A stretch of DNA of 64,000 nt, from positions 15,622 to 79,621 of the forward strand of contig JANMTS010000175.1 in assembly GCA_031390755.1 (NCBI GenBank). Reading direction: 5' to 3'. The position numbers and the translations under genes were made by a program. The stretch comes from DATMER01 sp031390755. Its GTDB lineage: Bacteria > Acidobacteriota > Thermoanaerobaculia > Multivoradales > UBA5704. Under the pieces are notes generated by a model, which had not been told where the DNA came from, did not search any database, and saw only the letters and a list, made by a program, of their open reading frames with translations. This document shows, piece after piece, positions 43,227-55,791 of the stretch (its first letter is position 1; the number at the start of each line of letters is the position of its first letter).

Positions 43227-43640
43227 CTGGAGGGGTGGCGGCTGCCGAGTCCAAGGCCACCGCCATCCCGACCCGGGAAGCCCGCTTGGCGGGGAGGGGG
43301 TGGAAAAGGCCGGAGGTGTGCGCAGGCGGAGAGCCGCTTCGCACGGCTCCGAGGACCGGGGGTGCTTCCGTGACGCGCTGGACCTCCCCGACTTTTTGTT
43401 GTTGCAGGAGGGGCTGGCGGTTAAGGCTCTTAGCGGTTGTTTGGGAAGTCCCTTCCTCGGGCGGCCTCAGGCCTCGGAACCAGCCTTTCCAAACACCCTC
43501 TCAGTCGACGCGCTTCCTCTGGATGCCACGCATCGGGCGGAGTTGCTCAGTCGCCTCGCGTCCCGACTCGTCGTCTAGAGAATCATTGATGGCTTTGAGC
43601 AGCAGCTGGCTCTCCTGCCGGTCGAGGAATTCGCCAAGGG
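43227..43640. other. non-coding or decayed region after the array
   Basis: No complete gene was recognised. A short frame ending at 43578 reads LDATHRAELLSRLASRL, which resembles an addiction-module antitoxin start but has no proper beginning or ribosome-binding site. This suggests gene debris. Confidence 0.3.
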
Positions 43641-43838
43641 CGCGTGCATTTCAAGCGCTCGGTCGCGGAGGGAAACCTTGTCGTTCTTCACTGCCACCAG
43701 GAGTGGCCGACCGATGCGGACAAGGACTGGGCCGGCATCGACATCTTCCGCTTCGACGAGGAGGGAAAGATCGTCGAGCATTGGGACGTCCTGCAGGTCG
43801 TGCCCGCGCAGTCCGCCAACGAGAACACTCTGTTCTAG
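43641..43838 (+). pseudogene. 3' fragment of a SnoaL/NTF2-like gene
   Basis: The frame encodes 65 residues including FKRSVAEGNLVVLHCHQEWP, DWAGIDIFRFDEEGKIVEHW and DVLQVVP, the C-terminal half of the SnoaL-like aldol-condensation family. The N-terminal half (about 60-70 residues normally) is missing; the sequence upstream is unrelated. ATG at 43644 occurs by chance inside the family sequence, without a ribosome-binding site. The fold would be incomplete. Confidence 0.65.
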
Positions 43839-43852
43839 GGCCGATTCGACCG

Positions 43853-44422
43853 ATGAACCGTGATCTGTTCGGCAAGGCGCTGGCAAAGCAGCTGTATCCG
43901 TTGCTGCGGAAGGACGGATTCCGTGGTTCCGGTGCAACTCTTCGCCGGATCGAGGGGCCGGTCATCCATGTGTTCAACGTTCAGGGCAGCACGAGCGCCG
44001 ATCGCTGTTATCTCAATCTTGGAGCCCATCTGGCCTTTCTGACAACCGTCGGCGGCGGTGACGTTGCGCCAGAGAAGATCCAGGAAAGCCACTGCATCTT
44101 TCGGGACCGGATCGATTCACCGCGCCCGCTTCCGGAGGGCTGGATGTATGGCGAATCGGAGGAAGAGATGGAGCGCAACGTCGAGCGGGTGATCGACGCG
44201 TGGCATGCCCAGGGCGTGCCCTTCTTCGCCCGCTACAGGCGTTTTCCGGATGACTTCATTCTCCTGGTGAATGACCCGGGCGCCGAGGATCTGCACCCCT
44301 TTTATGCTTTGCACCTGGCTAGGGTGGCCACTCACCTCGGCTTGAAGGACCGGGCGAAGACGATCGCCCGGTCCGCACTCGATCGCACCGGCCCGCGGAC
44401 CGTCTGGCTGTACAGGGAGCTG

Positions 44423-44440
<18 letters not shown>
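43853..44440 (+). CDS. DUF4304-like cytoplasmic protein
   Basis: A 195-aa soluble protein from ATG at 43853. The start LFGKALAKQLYPLLRKDGFR followed by GATLRRIEGPVIHVFNVQGS resembles DUF4304, a family often found with immunity or contact-dependent systems, though function is unknown. No signal peptide or membrane helix is seen. It ends convergently, overlapping the M14 gene by 18 nt. Confidence 0.65.
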
Positions 44441-47485
<3,045 letters not shown>

Positions 47486-47620
47486 CCGAGATCCTCCGGG
47501 GTGGGCGGTGATGCGGGGCATCCTATCGCCATCTCGAGGCGACGGCGCGCCGCCTTGGCAGGGCTGAGCCATCGGCGGATGGCGGATGGCTAAGATAGAC
47601 TCCTCGCAATTGGAGGATCC

Positions 47621-48298
47621 ATGAAGACACCGCTCGTTCTGTCCGCCCTCGTTGCGTTGGTTCTGGCCGCTTCCGTTCACGCCGATCCTGGGCCGGCAGA
47701 AGCCCGCGCTAAGCTCGACGAGGATGGGCTCGCGGTCACGCCGGAGGCGTTCTTGCAGGCGGTCGCCGAAGGCGATGCGAAGCATGCGGCGCTCTTCGTG
47801 GAAGCCGGCATCGATCCCTCGGTGAAGAATGCCGCGAATCAGACGGCGCTCTGGATCGCAGTGGAGCAGCACAAGCTCGACGTCGTCCGGGCGCTGATCG
47901 AGAGCGGAGTGGCGCCGGACGCGAAGAATGCGCCTTCCGGAGCGTACGGGAAGACGATCGTCTTCGCTGCGGTCGACACGGGAGACGCGGCCCTCGTGGA
48001 CGTGCTCGCCAAGGCGGGCGCCGCCGTCGACGCGGCCAACGAGTACGGCGTGACTCCGCTCTCCGAGGCGGCGCGCGTCGGGAACATGGACCTGTGCAAG
48101 GTCCTGCTCAAGGCGGGAGCCGATCCCAACGCCGCGCCGGGCGGATTTCCGCTGCTGTACGGCCCGGTCAACGAGAACCATGTCGAGGTGGTCAAGCTCC
48201 TGCTCGCCTCCGGCGCCAGGCTGGGCGAGCACAAGCAGGCGCTGATCGAAGCGGCCAAGGAGCCGGAGCTGCGCGCCCTGCTGGAAGCGGCCGAGTAG
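47621..48298 (+). CDS. exported ankyrin-repeat protein
   Basis: A 225-aa protein with a signal peptide (MKTPLVLSALVALVLAASVHA). Residues about 45-215 contain about five ankyrin repeats, visible as NQTALWIAVEQHKLDVVRAL, GVTPLSEAARVGNMDLCKVL and ENHVEVVKLLLASGA. GGAGGATCC precedes the ATG. It is a predicted periplasmic protein-binding module; partners are unknown. The RND gene starts 46 bp downstream and may be co-transcribed. Confidence 0.88.
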   Translation: MKTPLVLSALVALVLAASVHADPGPAEARAKLDEDGLAVTPEAFLQAVAEGDAKHAALFVEAGIDPSVKNAANQTALWIAVEQHKLDVVRALIESGVAPDAKNAPSGAYGKTIVFAAVDTGDAALVDVLAKAGAAVDAANEYGVTPLSEAARVGNMDLCKVLLKAGADPNAAPGGFPLLYGPVNENHVEVVKLLLASGARLGEHKQALIEAAKEPELRALLEAAE

Positions 48299-48344
48299 GC
48301 AGGGAAGACATCTCTTCCGGCCCTGGACTTCCCGGTATACGGCC

Positions 48345-50657
48345 ATGCTGACCCTCGTCCACACGGCCCTGCGCCGGCCCTGGCTGGTCCTCTTCCTTCT
48401 CGGTCTCGGCACTGCGGCTGCCGTCGCCGGTCTCTTCCGGCTCGAGATCCGCACCGACGGCGCCGACCTCTATCCGCAGGGGGATCCCACGGTGGAGCGG
48501 ACCCTCGCCGACCGCGAGACGTTCGCCGAGCCGCAGCAGGTCATCCTGCTCGCCACTTCGCGTCCGGGCGGTCCGCTTCTCGCCTCGCCCCAGGGGTTCC
48601 GCTGGATCTCCGAGGTTCATGCGAGCCTCCAGGCGCTTCCGGTCGCGCAGAGCTTCGGCGTGCGCTCGCTCGCCAACCTGGTGGAGCCGCCGGAGACCGG
48701 CGCGCTGGCCATCCGCAGCTTCCTCGGCGAGCTTCCCGGCGATTCCGGGGCCTCCGACGCCTTGCTGGCGCGGCTCGACCGCTTTCCCGTCGCCCGCGGT
48801 CTCTTTCTCGCGCCCGACGGCCGGTCGGCGCCGTTCTATTTTTTCCTGAAGACGGGAGCCGAGCGGGAGACGGTCATCCGCGAGCTGGAGGCCTGGAAGG
48901 CCCGCGAGAGCCAAGCGGCCGAGCAGGGGGAGGCTCCATTCGACCTGCGGATCACCGGTCCGGTGGCGGCAGAGGCCGTGCTCGGCGAGGTAGTGCTCCG
49001 CGATCTCTCCCGCCTGGTGCCGCTGATGGTCGCCGTCATCGCGCTCCTCCTGCTGTTCACACTGCGCACGCCGAGCGGCGTGCTGGTGCCGTTGGCGCAG
49101 GTGCTGGCGACCCTCCTCTGGACTCTCGGGTTGATGGGATGGGCCGGCGTGCCGGTGACGCTCGTCACGACCATTCTGCCGGTGCTGCTGATGGCGATGG
49201 CGATGACCGACGAGGTCCATCTGCTGGAGCGGATGAAGAACCGCCTGGCGGCCACTCCGGCGGATGTGAATCCCAGAGAACGGCTGCTGCGAGTGACCCG
49301 CGATTCCTTCACCGACCTCCAGGCGCCGCTGGTGCTCACCTCGCTCACCACGGCGTTCGGCTTCTACTCCTTCGCGGGCTCGACCCTGAAGCCGCTACGC
49401 GACTTCGGGATCTTCGCCGGCACCGGTCTGATGCTCGGCCTGCTGTTCACCTTCACGCTCGTGCCCGCGCTGATCGCCGTCCTTCCCCCGGCGTGGAGCG
49501 AGCGCCGCGCCAGCCGTCTCGCTCCGGGGCAGGGAGGCCAACTGGCGATTCCGGCCTGGGAGCGGTTCGTGGCGGGCCATGGCCGCGGCATTGCGGCGGC
49601 GGGAGTCCTCCTCGTCCTCGCCGGCGTGCCCGGGCTGTTCATGCAGACCGTCCAGGACTCCTGGATCGACAACTTCGACCCGGGCTCGCCGCTGGTCACC
49701 GCCGAGCGGGACTTCAATCGGGCGTTCTGGGGCAGCTATCGGCTGGACGTGATCCTCGACGGAGGGGAGAAGCGCCACTTCTGGACTCCGGAGGGGGCGG
49801 CCCTGCTCGAAGACTTCGACCGCCTCGCCCGCGGAGCGCCGCACGTGGGCGGCGTCCTCGGCCCGCTGCTGTTTCTGGAGGGCGGGGCCCGCATGCACGG
49901 CAATCCGCTGCCGCTCTCCTCTCTTCCGGCCGAGGAGGTCAAGCGGGCGGGAGCCGCCATCGAGGCGCTCAACATCCGTCTCGACCTGCGGCAATACCTC
50001 ACGGCGGACGCCAGCGCGGTCCGCACCCGGCTTTTCGTGCGCAACGCCGACTTCGCCCGCGGCCGCGAGCTGCGCGACTACCTGAACGTGCGGCTGCCGC
50101 CGCTCGCCGCCCGCCACGGCGTCCAGGCTCACGTCTCGGGCGACGTGCCCGCGGGCCTGGCGGTCGTGGAGGCCATCGTCGGCAACCAGCTCGAATCCAT
50201 CGGCTGGACCGCGGCGCTGATCGCCGTCACCCTGCTCATCGCGTTCCGGAGCGTGCGCTGGACGCTGGTGGTCATGGCCCCGATCGCCGCGGCGACCCTG
50301 CTGCTGTTCGCGGCCCTGGGCTATGCCGGGCTGCCGCTGGGGATCGCCACCAGCATGTTCGCGGCGCTCACCCTGGGCGCCGGCGTCGACTTCGCCCTCC
50401 ACTACTGCTACGCCTACCGGCGCGAGCGGCGGGCCGGACGCGACCACGACGGCGCCATCCTCGCGACGGTGGCTACGGCCGGGCGCGGTGTGCTCTGGAA
50501 CGCCCTGGTGCTCGCCCTCGGCTTCCTGGTGCTCGCCTTCTCGACCCTCAAGCCGAATGCCAGTCTCGGCCTGCTGCTGGCGGCGGCCATGGTGGTCTCC
50601 TACGGGGCGACGGTGGGGTTCCTGCCGGAGCTGCTGCGGCGCTGGGGCCGGGAATAG
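48345..50657 (+). CDS. RND-superfamily exporter (MMPL/HAE3 type)
   Basis: A 770-aa inner-membrane protein of about 12 helices with duplicated halves. Each half has one helix, a large periplasmic loop, then five helices containing an SSD-like region. Visible segments: VTTILPVLLMAMAMTDEVHL in the first half, and GIATSMFAALTLGAGVDFAL with HYCYAYRRER in the second. Related HAE3 proteins export hopanoids or lipids. No membrane-fusion or outer-membrane partner is adjacent. It is a lone gene; the tail meets the terminator of the convergent gene. Confidence 0.88.
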   Translation: MLTLVHTALRRPWLVLFLLGLGTAAAVAGLFRLEIRTDGADLYPQGDPTVERTLADRETFAEPQQVILLATSRPGGPLLASPQGFRWISEVHASLQALPVAQSFGVRSLANLVEPPETGALAIRSFLGELPGDSGASDALLARLDRFPVARGLFLAPDGRSAPFYFFLKTGAERETVIRELEAWKARESQAAEQGEAPFDLRITGPVAAEAVLGEVVLRDLSRLVPLMVAVIALLLLFTLRTPSGVLVPLAQVLATLLWTLGLMGWAGVPVTLVTTILPVLLMAMAMTDEVHLLERMKNRLAATPADVNPRERLLRVTRDSFTDLQAPLVLTSLTTAFGFYSFAGSTLKPLRDFGIFAGTGLMLGLLFTFTLVPALIAVLPPAWSERRASRLAPGQGGQLAIPAWERFVAGHGRGIAAAGVLLVLAGVPGLFMQTVQDSWIDNFDPGSPLVTAERDFNRAFWGSYRLDVILDGGEKRHFWTPEGAALLEDFDRLARGAPHVGGVLGPLLFLEGGARMHGNPLPLSSLPAEEVKRAGAAIEALNIRLDLRQYLTADASAVRTRLFVRNADFARGRELRDYLNVRLPPLAARHGVQAHVSGDVPAGLAVVEAIVGNQLESIGWTAALIAVTLLIAFRSVRWTLVVMAPIAAATLLLFAALGYAGLPLGIATSMFAALTLGAGVDFALHYCYAYRRERRAGRDHDGAILATVATAGRGVLWNALVLALGFLVLAFSTLKPNASLGLLLAAAMVVSYGATVGFLPELLRRWGRE

Positions 50658-50693
50658 AAAAAACCGGAGCCACCCGAAAGGGGAAGGCTCCGG
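50656..50693 (-). terminator. intrinsic terminator of the secreted-protein gene
   Basis: On the minus strand CCGGAGCC (50686-50693) pairs with GGCTCCGG (50664-50671) and is followed by six T. It sits in the 61-bp gap between two convergent genes and may also slow plus-strand transcription. Confidence 0.85.
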
Positions 50694-50718
50694 CCGTCAC
50701 GCGCAAAGAAGTGCGTGA

Positions 50719-51570
50719 TTACTGGTCGTTCTTGCTCGGCACGAACGTGCCAAGCGCCTGCGGAGACGCCGACGGAATCGCCACGGTGATGGTGTGGCTG
50801 CCGGACTGCTCATTCTTGTCGACCGGATCCAGGGGGAAGGTCGGACGCGTGGGGATGAGGCCGATGAAAAGGTTCCCACCGGCGCGCGTCGTGAGCTCGG
50901 CGACGCCATCGCCGTCACCGTCGACCAGCACACCGGCCGGCAGCGACTTGATGCCCTTGGCCTTCGGGTCCAGGCCACCCGTGATGCCGCTGAGGGTGAA
51001 GCTGGCGTTGGTCGCGGTCATCTTGAGGTCAGGGCCGCAATCCACCGCGCCGCAGTCGATCGCGGTCGCGTTTCCGCTCTCGTCGGTGAAGACGAGCTTG
51101 GGGCGGACATAGAAGAGGGAGCTGAACGTGCCGCCGTCGGCGTTGGCCATCCGGAACGTCACGGCGCCGGCCGTGACGTTGCTCCGGAACTCCGACAGGA
51201 AGACGCGCAGACTGTAGGACCTGCCGCCGATGGTAACCGGGGCCTCGCCGACCATGCGGAGCGCCACGATCTGCAGGGCGCCGGTGCCGACGCCGCTGCC
51301 GACGTTGACGTTGTTGGAACGCCGAACGATGGTGTCGATGCCGTCCAGGGCGCCGGAGCCCAGCGACTCACCGCGCAGGCTGACCACCGGGTTGCCGCTC
51401 ACGCCGACGCCGAAGACCTCGGCAACCGGGAACTTGGAAAGGTCGAGCACGGTCTTGCCGCCACCCGGGGTGGTCAGACCGCTGTCTCCGGAGTAGATCA
51501 CCTGCGCGGTCGCCGACGAGGCGACGAGGGCTGCGATCGCAGCCATGTACATCCACTTCCTGTTCTTCAT
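50719..51570 (-). CDS. secreted protein of unknown function
   Basis: A 283-aa exported protein from ATG at 51570 (AAGGAG upstream). The signal peptide is MKNRKWMYMAAIAALVASSA ending TAQ. The mature part is beta-rich and contains Gly/Ser/Thr stretches, a DGDGDGVAELTT segment that resembles a calcium-binding or FG-GAP-like loop, and a Cys pair (IDCGAVDCG) that could form a disulfide. Family not recognised. It ends at a strong terminator, which indicates a monocistronic transcript. Confidence 0.68.
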   Translation of the reverse strand: MKNRKWMYMAAIAALVASSATAQVIYSGDSGLTTPGGGKTVLDLSKFPVAEVFGVGVSGNPVVSLRGESLGSGALDGIDTIVRRSNNVNVGSGVGTGALQIVALRMVGEAPVTIGGRSYSLRVFLSEFRSNVTAGAVTFRMANADGGTFSSLFYVRPKLVFTDESGNATAIDCGAVDCGPDLKMTATNASFTLSGITGGLDPKAKGIKSLPAGVLVDGDGDGVAELTTRAGGNLFIGLIPTRPTFPLDPVDKNEQSGSHTITVAIPSASPQALGTFVPSKNDQ

Positions 51571-51828
51571 CTGGCTCTCCTTGGGCTGGCCGGAGCCGAT
51601 TGGCCCCGGTCGTTTTCCTCTTGGATCGGGCACAGCCGACCCTTCACCTGCTGTGACGCCGGTGATAAAAGACTTCGAAAAGACTCCTCAATGGCTAAGG
51701 GTGCCTGCCGGCGGTTTTGCGGGACAATCCCCGATTCTGGCACGTGAGAATGCCGAAGGAGGCAACAGGGGAAGCGGGGGAGGGAGGCCGCCTCCCTGCG
51801 AGAGAGGCGGCTTCAGACTTGGGGGGCG
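51571..51828. other. intergenic region between ALDH7 and the secreted-protein gene
   Basis: 258 bp with no gene. It must contain the promoter of the minus-strand secreted-protein gene, but no clear hexamer pair was found. Confidence 0.3.
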
Positions 51829-53376
51829 CTATCCGACCTTGAACTCGACGCCCTGGGCGAGCGGCAGCTCGGTGCCCCAGTTGAGCGTGCAGGTCTGCCG
51901 GCGCATGTAGGCCTTCCAGGAGTCGGAGCCGGCCTCGCGGCCTCCGCCGGTCTCCTTCTCTCCGCCGAACGCTCCGCCGATCTCGGCGCCGGACGTGCCG
52001 ATGTTCACGTTGGCGATGCCGCAGTCGCTGCCGGTGGAGGCCAGGAACCGCTCCGCCGAGCGCATGTTGAGCGTGAAGATCGCCGACGAGAGACCCTGCG
52101 GCACGTCGTTGTGGAGCCGGATCGCCTCGTCGAGGCTGTCGAACTCGAAGACGTAGAGGATCGGCGCGAAGGTCTCCTCGCAGGTGATCGGCATGCCGCC
52201 CTCGGCCTCCACCAGGGTGGGCTCGACGTAGAAGCCCGGCCGATCGATCGCGTTGCCGCCGTAGAGAACCCGGCCGCCCTCGGCCTTCACGCGCTCCAGC
52301 GCCGACATCATGTTGTCGACGGCGGCCTGATCGATCAGCGGTCCCATGAGCGTGCCCGCTGCCAGCGGATCGCCGACCTTGATCGAGCCGTAGGCCTCGG
52401 TGAGGCGCCGCTTCATCTCGGCCGCGATGCCCTTCTGGAGGAACAGCCGGCGGGTCGTGGTGCAGCGCTGGCCGGCGGTGCCGACCGCGGCGAAGAGGAC
52501 GGCGCGCAGCGCGAGATCCAGGTCGGCGTCGTCCATCACCATGATGCCGTTGTTGCCGCCCAGCTCGAGGAGGGCGCGGCCGAGGCGGTCGGCGATGACC
52601 TTGCCGACCTCGCGGCCCATGCGGGTCGAGCCGGTGGCTGAGATGAGCGGCACCCGGCGGTCGGCGATCAGCCTCTCGCCCACGCCGTCCCGGCCGCCCA
52701 GGATCATGTTGAAGATCGGCGGCGCACCGTTGCGCTCCAGCACGCGCTGGGCGATGCGGGTGACGGCGATGGCGGTGAGCGGCGTCTGGTGCGACGGCTT
52801 CCAGATCATCGAGTCGCCGCAGATGGCGGCGACCATGGCGTTCCAGGCCCAGACCGCGACGGGGAAGTTGAAGGCGGTCACGATGCCCACGACGCCCAGC
52901 GGATGCCACTGCTCGTACATCCGGTGGTTCGGCCGCTCGGAGTGCATGGTGAGACCGTAGAGCTGGCGCGACATGCCCACGGCGAGGTCGGCCATGTCGA
53001 TCATCTCCTGCACCTCGCCGAGCCCTTCGGAGCGGACCTTGCCGGCTTCGAGGGAGACGAGGAGGCCGAGCTCCTCCTTGTGGAGGCGCAGCTCGTCGCC
53101 GAGCTGGCGGACGATCTCGCCGCGCTTGGGAGCGGGCCAGGTGCGCCACTCGTTGAAGGCGTCCACCGAGACCTTGGCGACCATCTCGTAGTCGTCGGCG
53201 GTGCCGAAGCGGACGGCCGCGAGCGGCTCGCCGGTGGCGGGGTTCAGGGACACGACCCGCTTGCCGTTCGCATTGTTGATCCAACGGCCGGCGAACACGC
53301 CGTGGTTTTCCGCCTCGATGCCGAGGGATTCGAGGATTCTGGCAGTCTGGGAATCGGTATCGACGCTATGGGTCAT
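51829..53376 (-). CDS. ALDH7-type aldehyde dehydrogenase (aminoadipate semialdehyde dehydrogenase-like)
   Basis: A 515-aa cytoplasmic NAD-dependent dehydrogenase. Motifs are the cofactor-binding FNFPVAVWAWN, the active-site Glu in LELGGNN and the catalytic Cys in GTAGQRCTTTRR. The sequence ending GGGREAGSDSWKAYMRRQTC is typical of ALDH7 (antiquitin). Members oxidise alpha-aminoadipate semialdehyde in lysine breakdown. A saccharopine dehydrogenase-like gene 2.4 kb downstream supports that role. ATG at 53376 is the start; the gene is divergent from the O-antigen ligase gene with 71 bp between. Confidence 0.9.
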   Translation of the reverse strand: MTHSVDTDSQTARILESLGIEAENHGVFAGRWINNANGKRVVSLNPATGEPLAAVRFGTADDYEMVAKVSVDAFNEWRTWPAPKRGEIVRQLGDELRLHKEELGLLVSLEAGKVRSEGLGEVQEMIDMADLAVGMSRQLYGLTMHSERPNHRMYEQWHPLGVVGIVTAFNFPVAVWAWNAMVAAICGDSMIWKPSHQTPLTAIAVTRIAQRVLERNGAPPIFNMILGGRDGVGERLIADRRVPLISATGSTRMGREVGKVIADRLGRALLELGGNNGIMVMDDADLDLALRAVLFAAVGTAGQRCTTTRRLFLQKGIAAEMKRRLTEAYGSIKVGDPLAAGTLMGPLIDQAAVDNMMSALERVKAEGGRVLYGGNAIDRPGFYVEPTLVEAEGGMPITCEETFAPILYVFEFDSLDEAIRLHNDVPQGLSSAIFTLNMRSAERFLASTGSDCGIANVNIGTSGAEIGGAFGGEKETGGGREAGSDSWKAYMRRQTCTLNWGTELPLAQGVEFKVG

Positions 53377-53447
53377 GGATCTCTCCTGGGAGGGTTTTCG
53401 GGGAAGCCCTGCGGAACGGGAAGGATATCAGACCCTACAATGGCGAA

Positions 53448-55511
53448 ATGGCCGCGCTCATTCCCCCGATTCTCCTGCTTCTCTTCGGGGCGTGGTGCGG
53501 CACGTTCGCAGGCAGCGCGACGTCGGCCGGAAGCCTCGCGGGCATCGTGTTGCTGCTCGGAACGCTGGCTCTCCAGGGAGCCCCGCTGCCCGATCCTCTC
53601 GGGCTCGGCCGGCTCGGACGCCTGCTGCCTCCGGCGCTCTGGATCGCTGCCGGGGTGAGCGCCTGGCGGTCGCCGGTGCCGCGGGCGTCCTGGATGGCGC
53701 TGCTTCTGCTCCCCGCGTTCCTGATGCTGCCGGGGGCGGTGGCCCGCTGCTGGGCGAGCGAGGGGGATCGGCGTCTCGGAGTCCGGGCGGTGGCGGTGCT
53801 GACGTCCGTGGTCTCGCTCTGGGCGCTGATCGACTGGAGGGTCCGGGATCTGCCCAGAGTGGCCATGCCGCTCGGTCATCACAACCTGCTCGCCACGTGG
53901 CTGGTCATCCTGCTCCCCCTGGCGCTGCTCGCGGCCCGGGAGCCGGGAGTCTGGCGGTGGATCGGGCTGGCCGGCGGGGTTCTGCCGGCGGTCACGATCC
54001 TCGCCACGAAGTCTCTGGCCGGCAACCTGGCCCTGGCGGCCGAGGTGGTGGTGGCGCTGGCGGTTCTCGCCCGTTCGCGCGCCCGTTCGCGCGCCCGTTC
54101 GCGGAGGTCCGGAATCTGGGCCGGAGTTTGGTCCGTAATACTGGGCCTGCTCATCGTGTTGGCGAGCCTGGGGCTGTTCCTGCAGCGGGATCGAATCCAG
54201 AGCATCCTGGCCGGAACCGACCTGTCGGTTCAGGGCCGGTTGGTCTACTACGAAGGCGGGTGGCAGGGGTTCCGGGAGCGGCCCGTGTTCGGCTGGGGAC
54301 CGGGATCGGCGGCCTGGACGGCGCCGGCCTTCTTCGATCCGGTTCCGGGAGTGAGCCCCGCCGGGGAGTCGGTGGGAGAGCTTCACTCGCTGCCGCTCCA
54401 TCTGGCCTATGAGATGGGGGCGGTGGGCCTCGCCGTCGTCGTGCTCCTGACCGCGGCGTTCTTCGTGCGTCGGCTCGCCGCACGGAGCCGTGCTGACGAT
54501 CCGACCCTCCTGCTCGCCGGGCTTGCGGGCCTTCTCGGCGCGGCCGTGGCTTCGCTGGGAGGAGCGTCCCTGGCCGTGACGGCGCTGCCGATCGCCGCGG
54601 CCGTCGCCGCCGGAGCGGCGCTTGCCGGCGAGGGAGGCGACCCCCGCCCCCGGGGCTCCCGGCGTCCGGTCCTGATCTACGCGGGGATCGCGCTCCTGGG
54701 GCTGGCTCCGCTCGAAGCGGCCCGGTGGCTCTACGACCGGTCGGTGGCCGCCGCAGTGTCACCGGGCGGGGTACGGATGGACGAAGCGCGGGAGGCGCTG
54801 GCCACGGCGATCCGGCTCGATCCCCGGTTTCCCCTCTACCGGATGCGCCTGGCGCTGCTTCAAGCGCCCGGACCGGGCACGGCGGGGTTGGCGTTGCGCG
54901 CGGCGCGGGACGCCCGGAGCGTGCCCACCCTCTGGACGGTCGCCGGCCTCCTCGGCGCCGAGGTGCGCAGTCCGTGGGCTGCGGGTGCTCTCGACAGGGC
55001 CTGCGCCCTCGACCCCCTGAACCCGTTCCCGCCGTTCGCCCGGATGGCGCTCGACCCGGCTGCGGTGGATGCGCCTGTCCGGGGAGCCCACGCCCTGCTC
55101 GCCGAGCCCCACCTCGCCGCGGCGACGTTCTGGGAGAGGCATCCGGACCTGCTGGCGCGGTCGATGGAAGAGGTGCGCCGGTGGCCCGGGGTGGATGCGG
55201 GTTGGAAGGAGGCCTTCGCCGCAGTTCTGAGGGGGTTACCCGCTCCTCAGGGGCGTCAGGGGGGTCGAGGGGAGACGGCCCGCTTGCAACTGGAGGTCGA
55301 CACCGCTCCAGATCTGGCTCTTTCTCTCCACACCTTCCGGCGGCGTCCGTTCCCCGCGCAGTGGCCGCTCGTCCAGCTCCGGACGGCTCCCCTGGAGAGG
55401 CTCGGTCTCCCTCCGGCGACATCCCAGCGAGGCCTACCGGCGGGCTCGTTCAGCGTTGACTGCCTGCCCTCCGAACGTTCACCCGTTGGGCAGCCCATGC
55501 TCAACCGCTGA
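53448..55511 (+). CDS. O-antigen ligase/polymerase family membrane protein
   Basis: A 687-aa polytopic membrane protein. The Wzy_C-type signature region is ERPVFGWGPGSAAWTAPAF followed by ELHSLPLHLAYEMGAVGL, with the conserved Arg and His expected for lipid-linked sugar polymer ligases. About 12 helices fill residues 5-460. The C-terminal third (about 460-687) is soluble and TPR-like. Three 12-bp tandem repeats (about 54068-54103) encode an Ala-Arg-Ser-Arg run between helices. No glycosyltransferase neighbours are present, so the polymer is unknown. Confidence 0.78.
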   Translation: MAALIPPILLLLFGAWCGTFAGSATSAGSLAGIVLLLGTLALQGAPLPDPLGLGRLGRLLPPALWIAAGVSAWRSPVPRASWMALLLLPAFLMLPGAVARCWASEGDRRLGVRAVAVLTSVVSLWALIDWRVRDLPRVAMPLGHHNLLATWLVILLPLALLAAREPGVWRWIGLAGGVLPAVTILATKSLAGNLALAAEVVVALAVLARSRARSRARSRRSGIWAGVWSVILGLLIVLASLGLFLQRDRIQSILAGTDLSVQGRLVYYEGGWQGFRERPVFGWGPGSAAWTAPAFFDPVPGVSPAGESVGELHSLPLHLAYEMGAVGLAVVVLLTAAFFVRRLAARSRADDPTLLLAGLAGLLGAAVASLGGASLAVTALPIAAAVAAGAALAGEGGDPRPRGSRRPVLIYAGIALLGLAPLEAARWLYDRSVAAAVSPGGVRMDEAREALATAIRLDPRFPLYRMRLALLQAPGPGTAGLALRAARDARSVPTLWTVAGLLGAEVRSPWAAGALDRACALDPLNPFPPFARMALDPAAVDAPVRGAHALLAEPHLAAATFWERHPDLLARSMEEVRRWPGVDAGWKEAFAAVLRGLPAPQGRQGGRGETARLQLEVDTAPDLALSLHTFRRRPFPAQWPLVQLRTAPLERLGLPPATSQRGLPAGSFSVDCLPSERSPVGQPMLNR

Positions 55512-55791
55512 GCATTTCTCGAAGCGCTCCGATCTCCACAGACTCTGTGGAAAACCTTGTGGGAAAGGCCCAGGTTTCTCCTGGAAAAACCCGGAGAAAC
55601 AGGCATTTGGACCGCTTTGCCCAATTCTTTGTGCAACCCGGGCAAGCCGTTTGCTGTCAACGATTTAAAAAAACAACCAGGGCGCCGCAAGTGCTTGACG
55701 GCAAGCACCGTGCCAAAGTTGGGACTTTTTCCACAGTTTCGCCTTCCCGCCCGAAGGGCGCGGCGAAAGAGGGGCGGAAGGCTGGCGATTT
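55512..55791. other. convergent intergenic region with DnaA-box-like sites and hairpins
   Basis: 280 bp without a gene. TGTGGAAAA (55546-55554) and TTTTCCACA (55727-55735) are opposed near-matches to the DnaA box. GTTTCTCC/GGAGAAAC (55574-55600) and GTGCTTG/CAAGCAC (55691-55708) form hairpins. An A-rich run lies at 55663-55673. The flanking genes converge, so simple transcription termination is the plainest use. Confidence 0.45.

Noticed and set aside
42841..43578. 245-codon plus-strand frame through the palindromic array
   Set aside because: It translates a 20-bp repeat in shifting phases, has no ribosome-binding site and no family similarity.
48192..49220. Minus-strand 342-codon frame
   Set aside because: Antisense to the RND exporter; His/Gln/Arg-rich low-complexity translation with no domain.
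54068..54103. Tandem repeat as a separate element
   Set aside because: Three 12-bp copies are in frame inside the O-antigen ligase family gene and simply encode an Ala-Arg-Ser-Arg run.
55512..55791. Confirmed replication origin
   Set aside because: Only two near-match DnaA boxes, no origin-associated genes, and a convergent gene setting; kept only as a low-interest observation.
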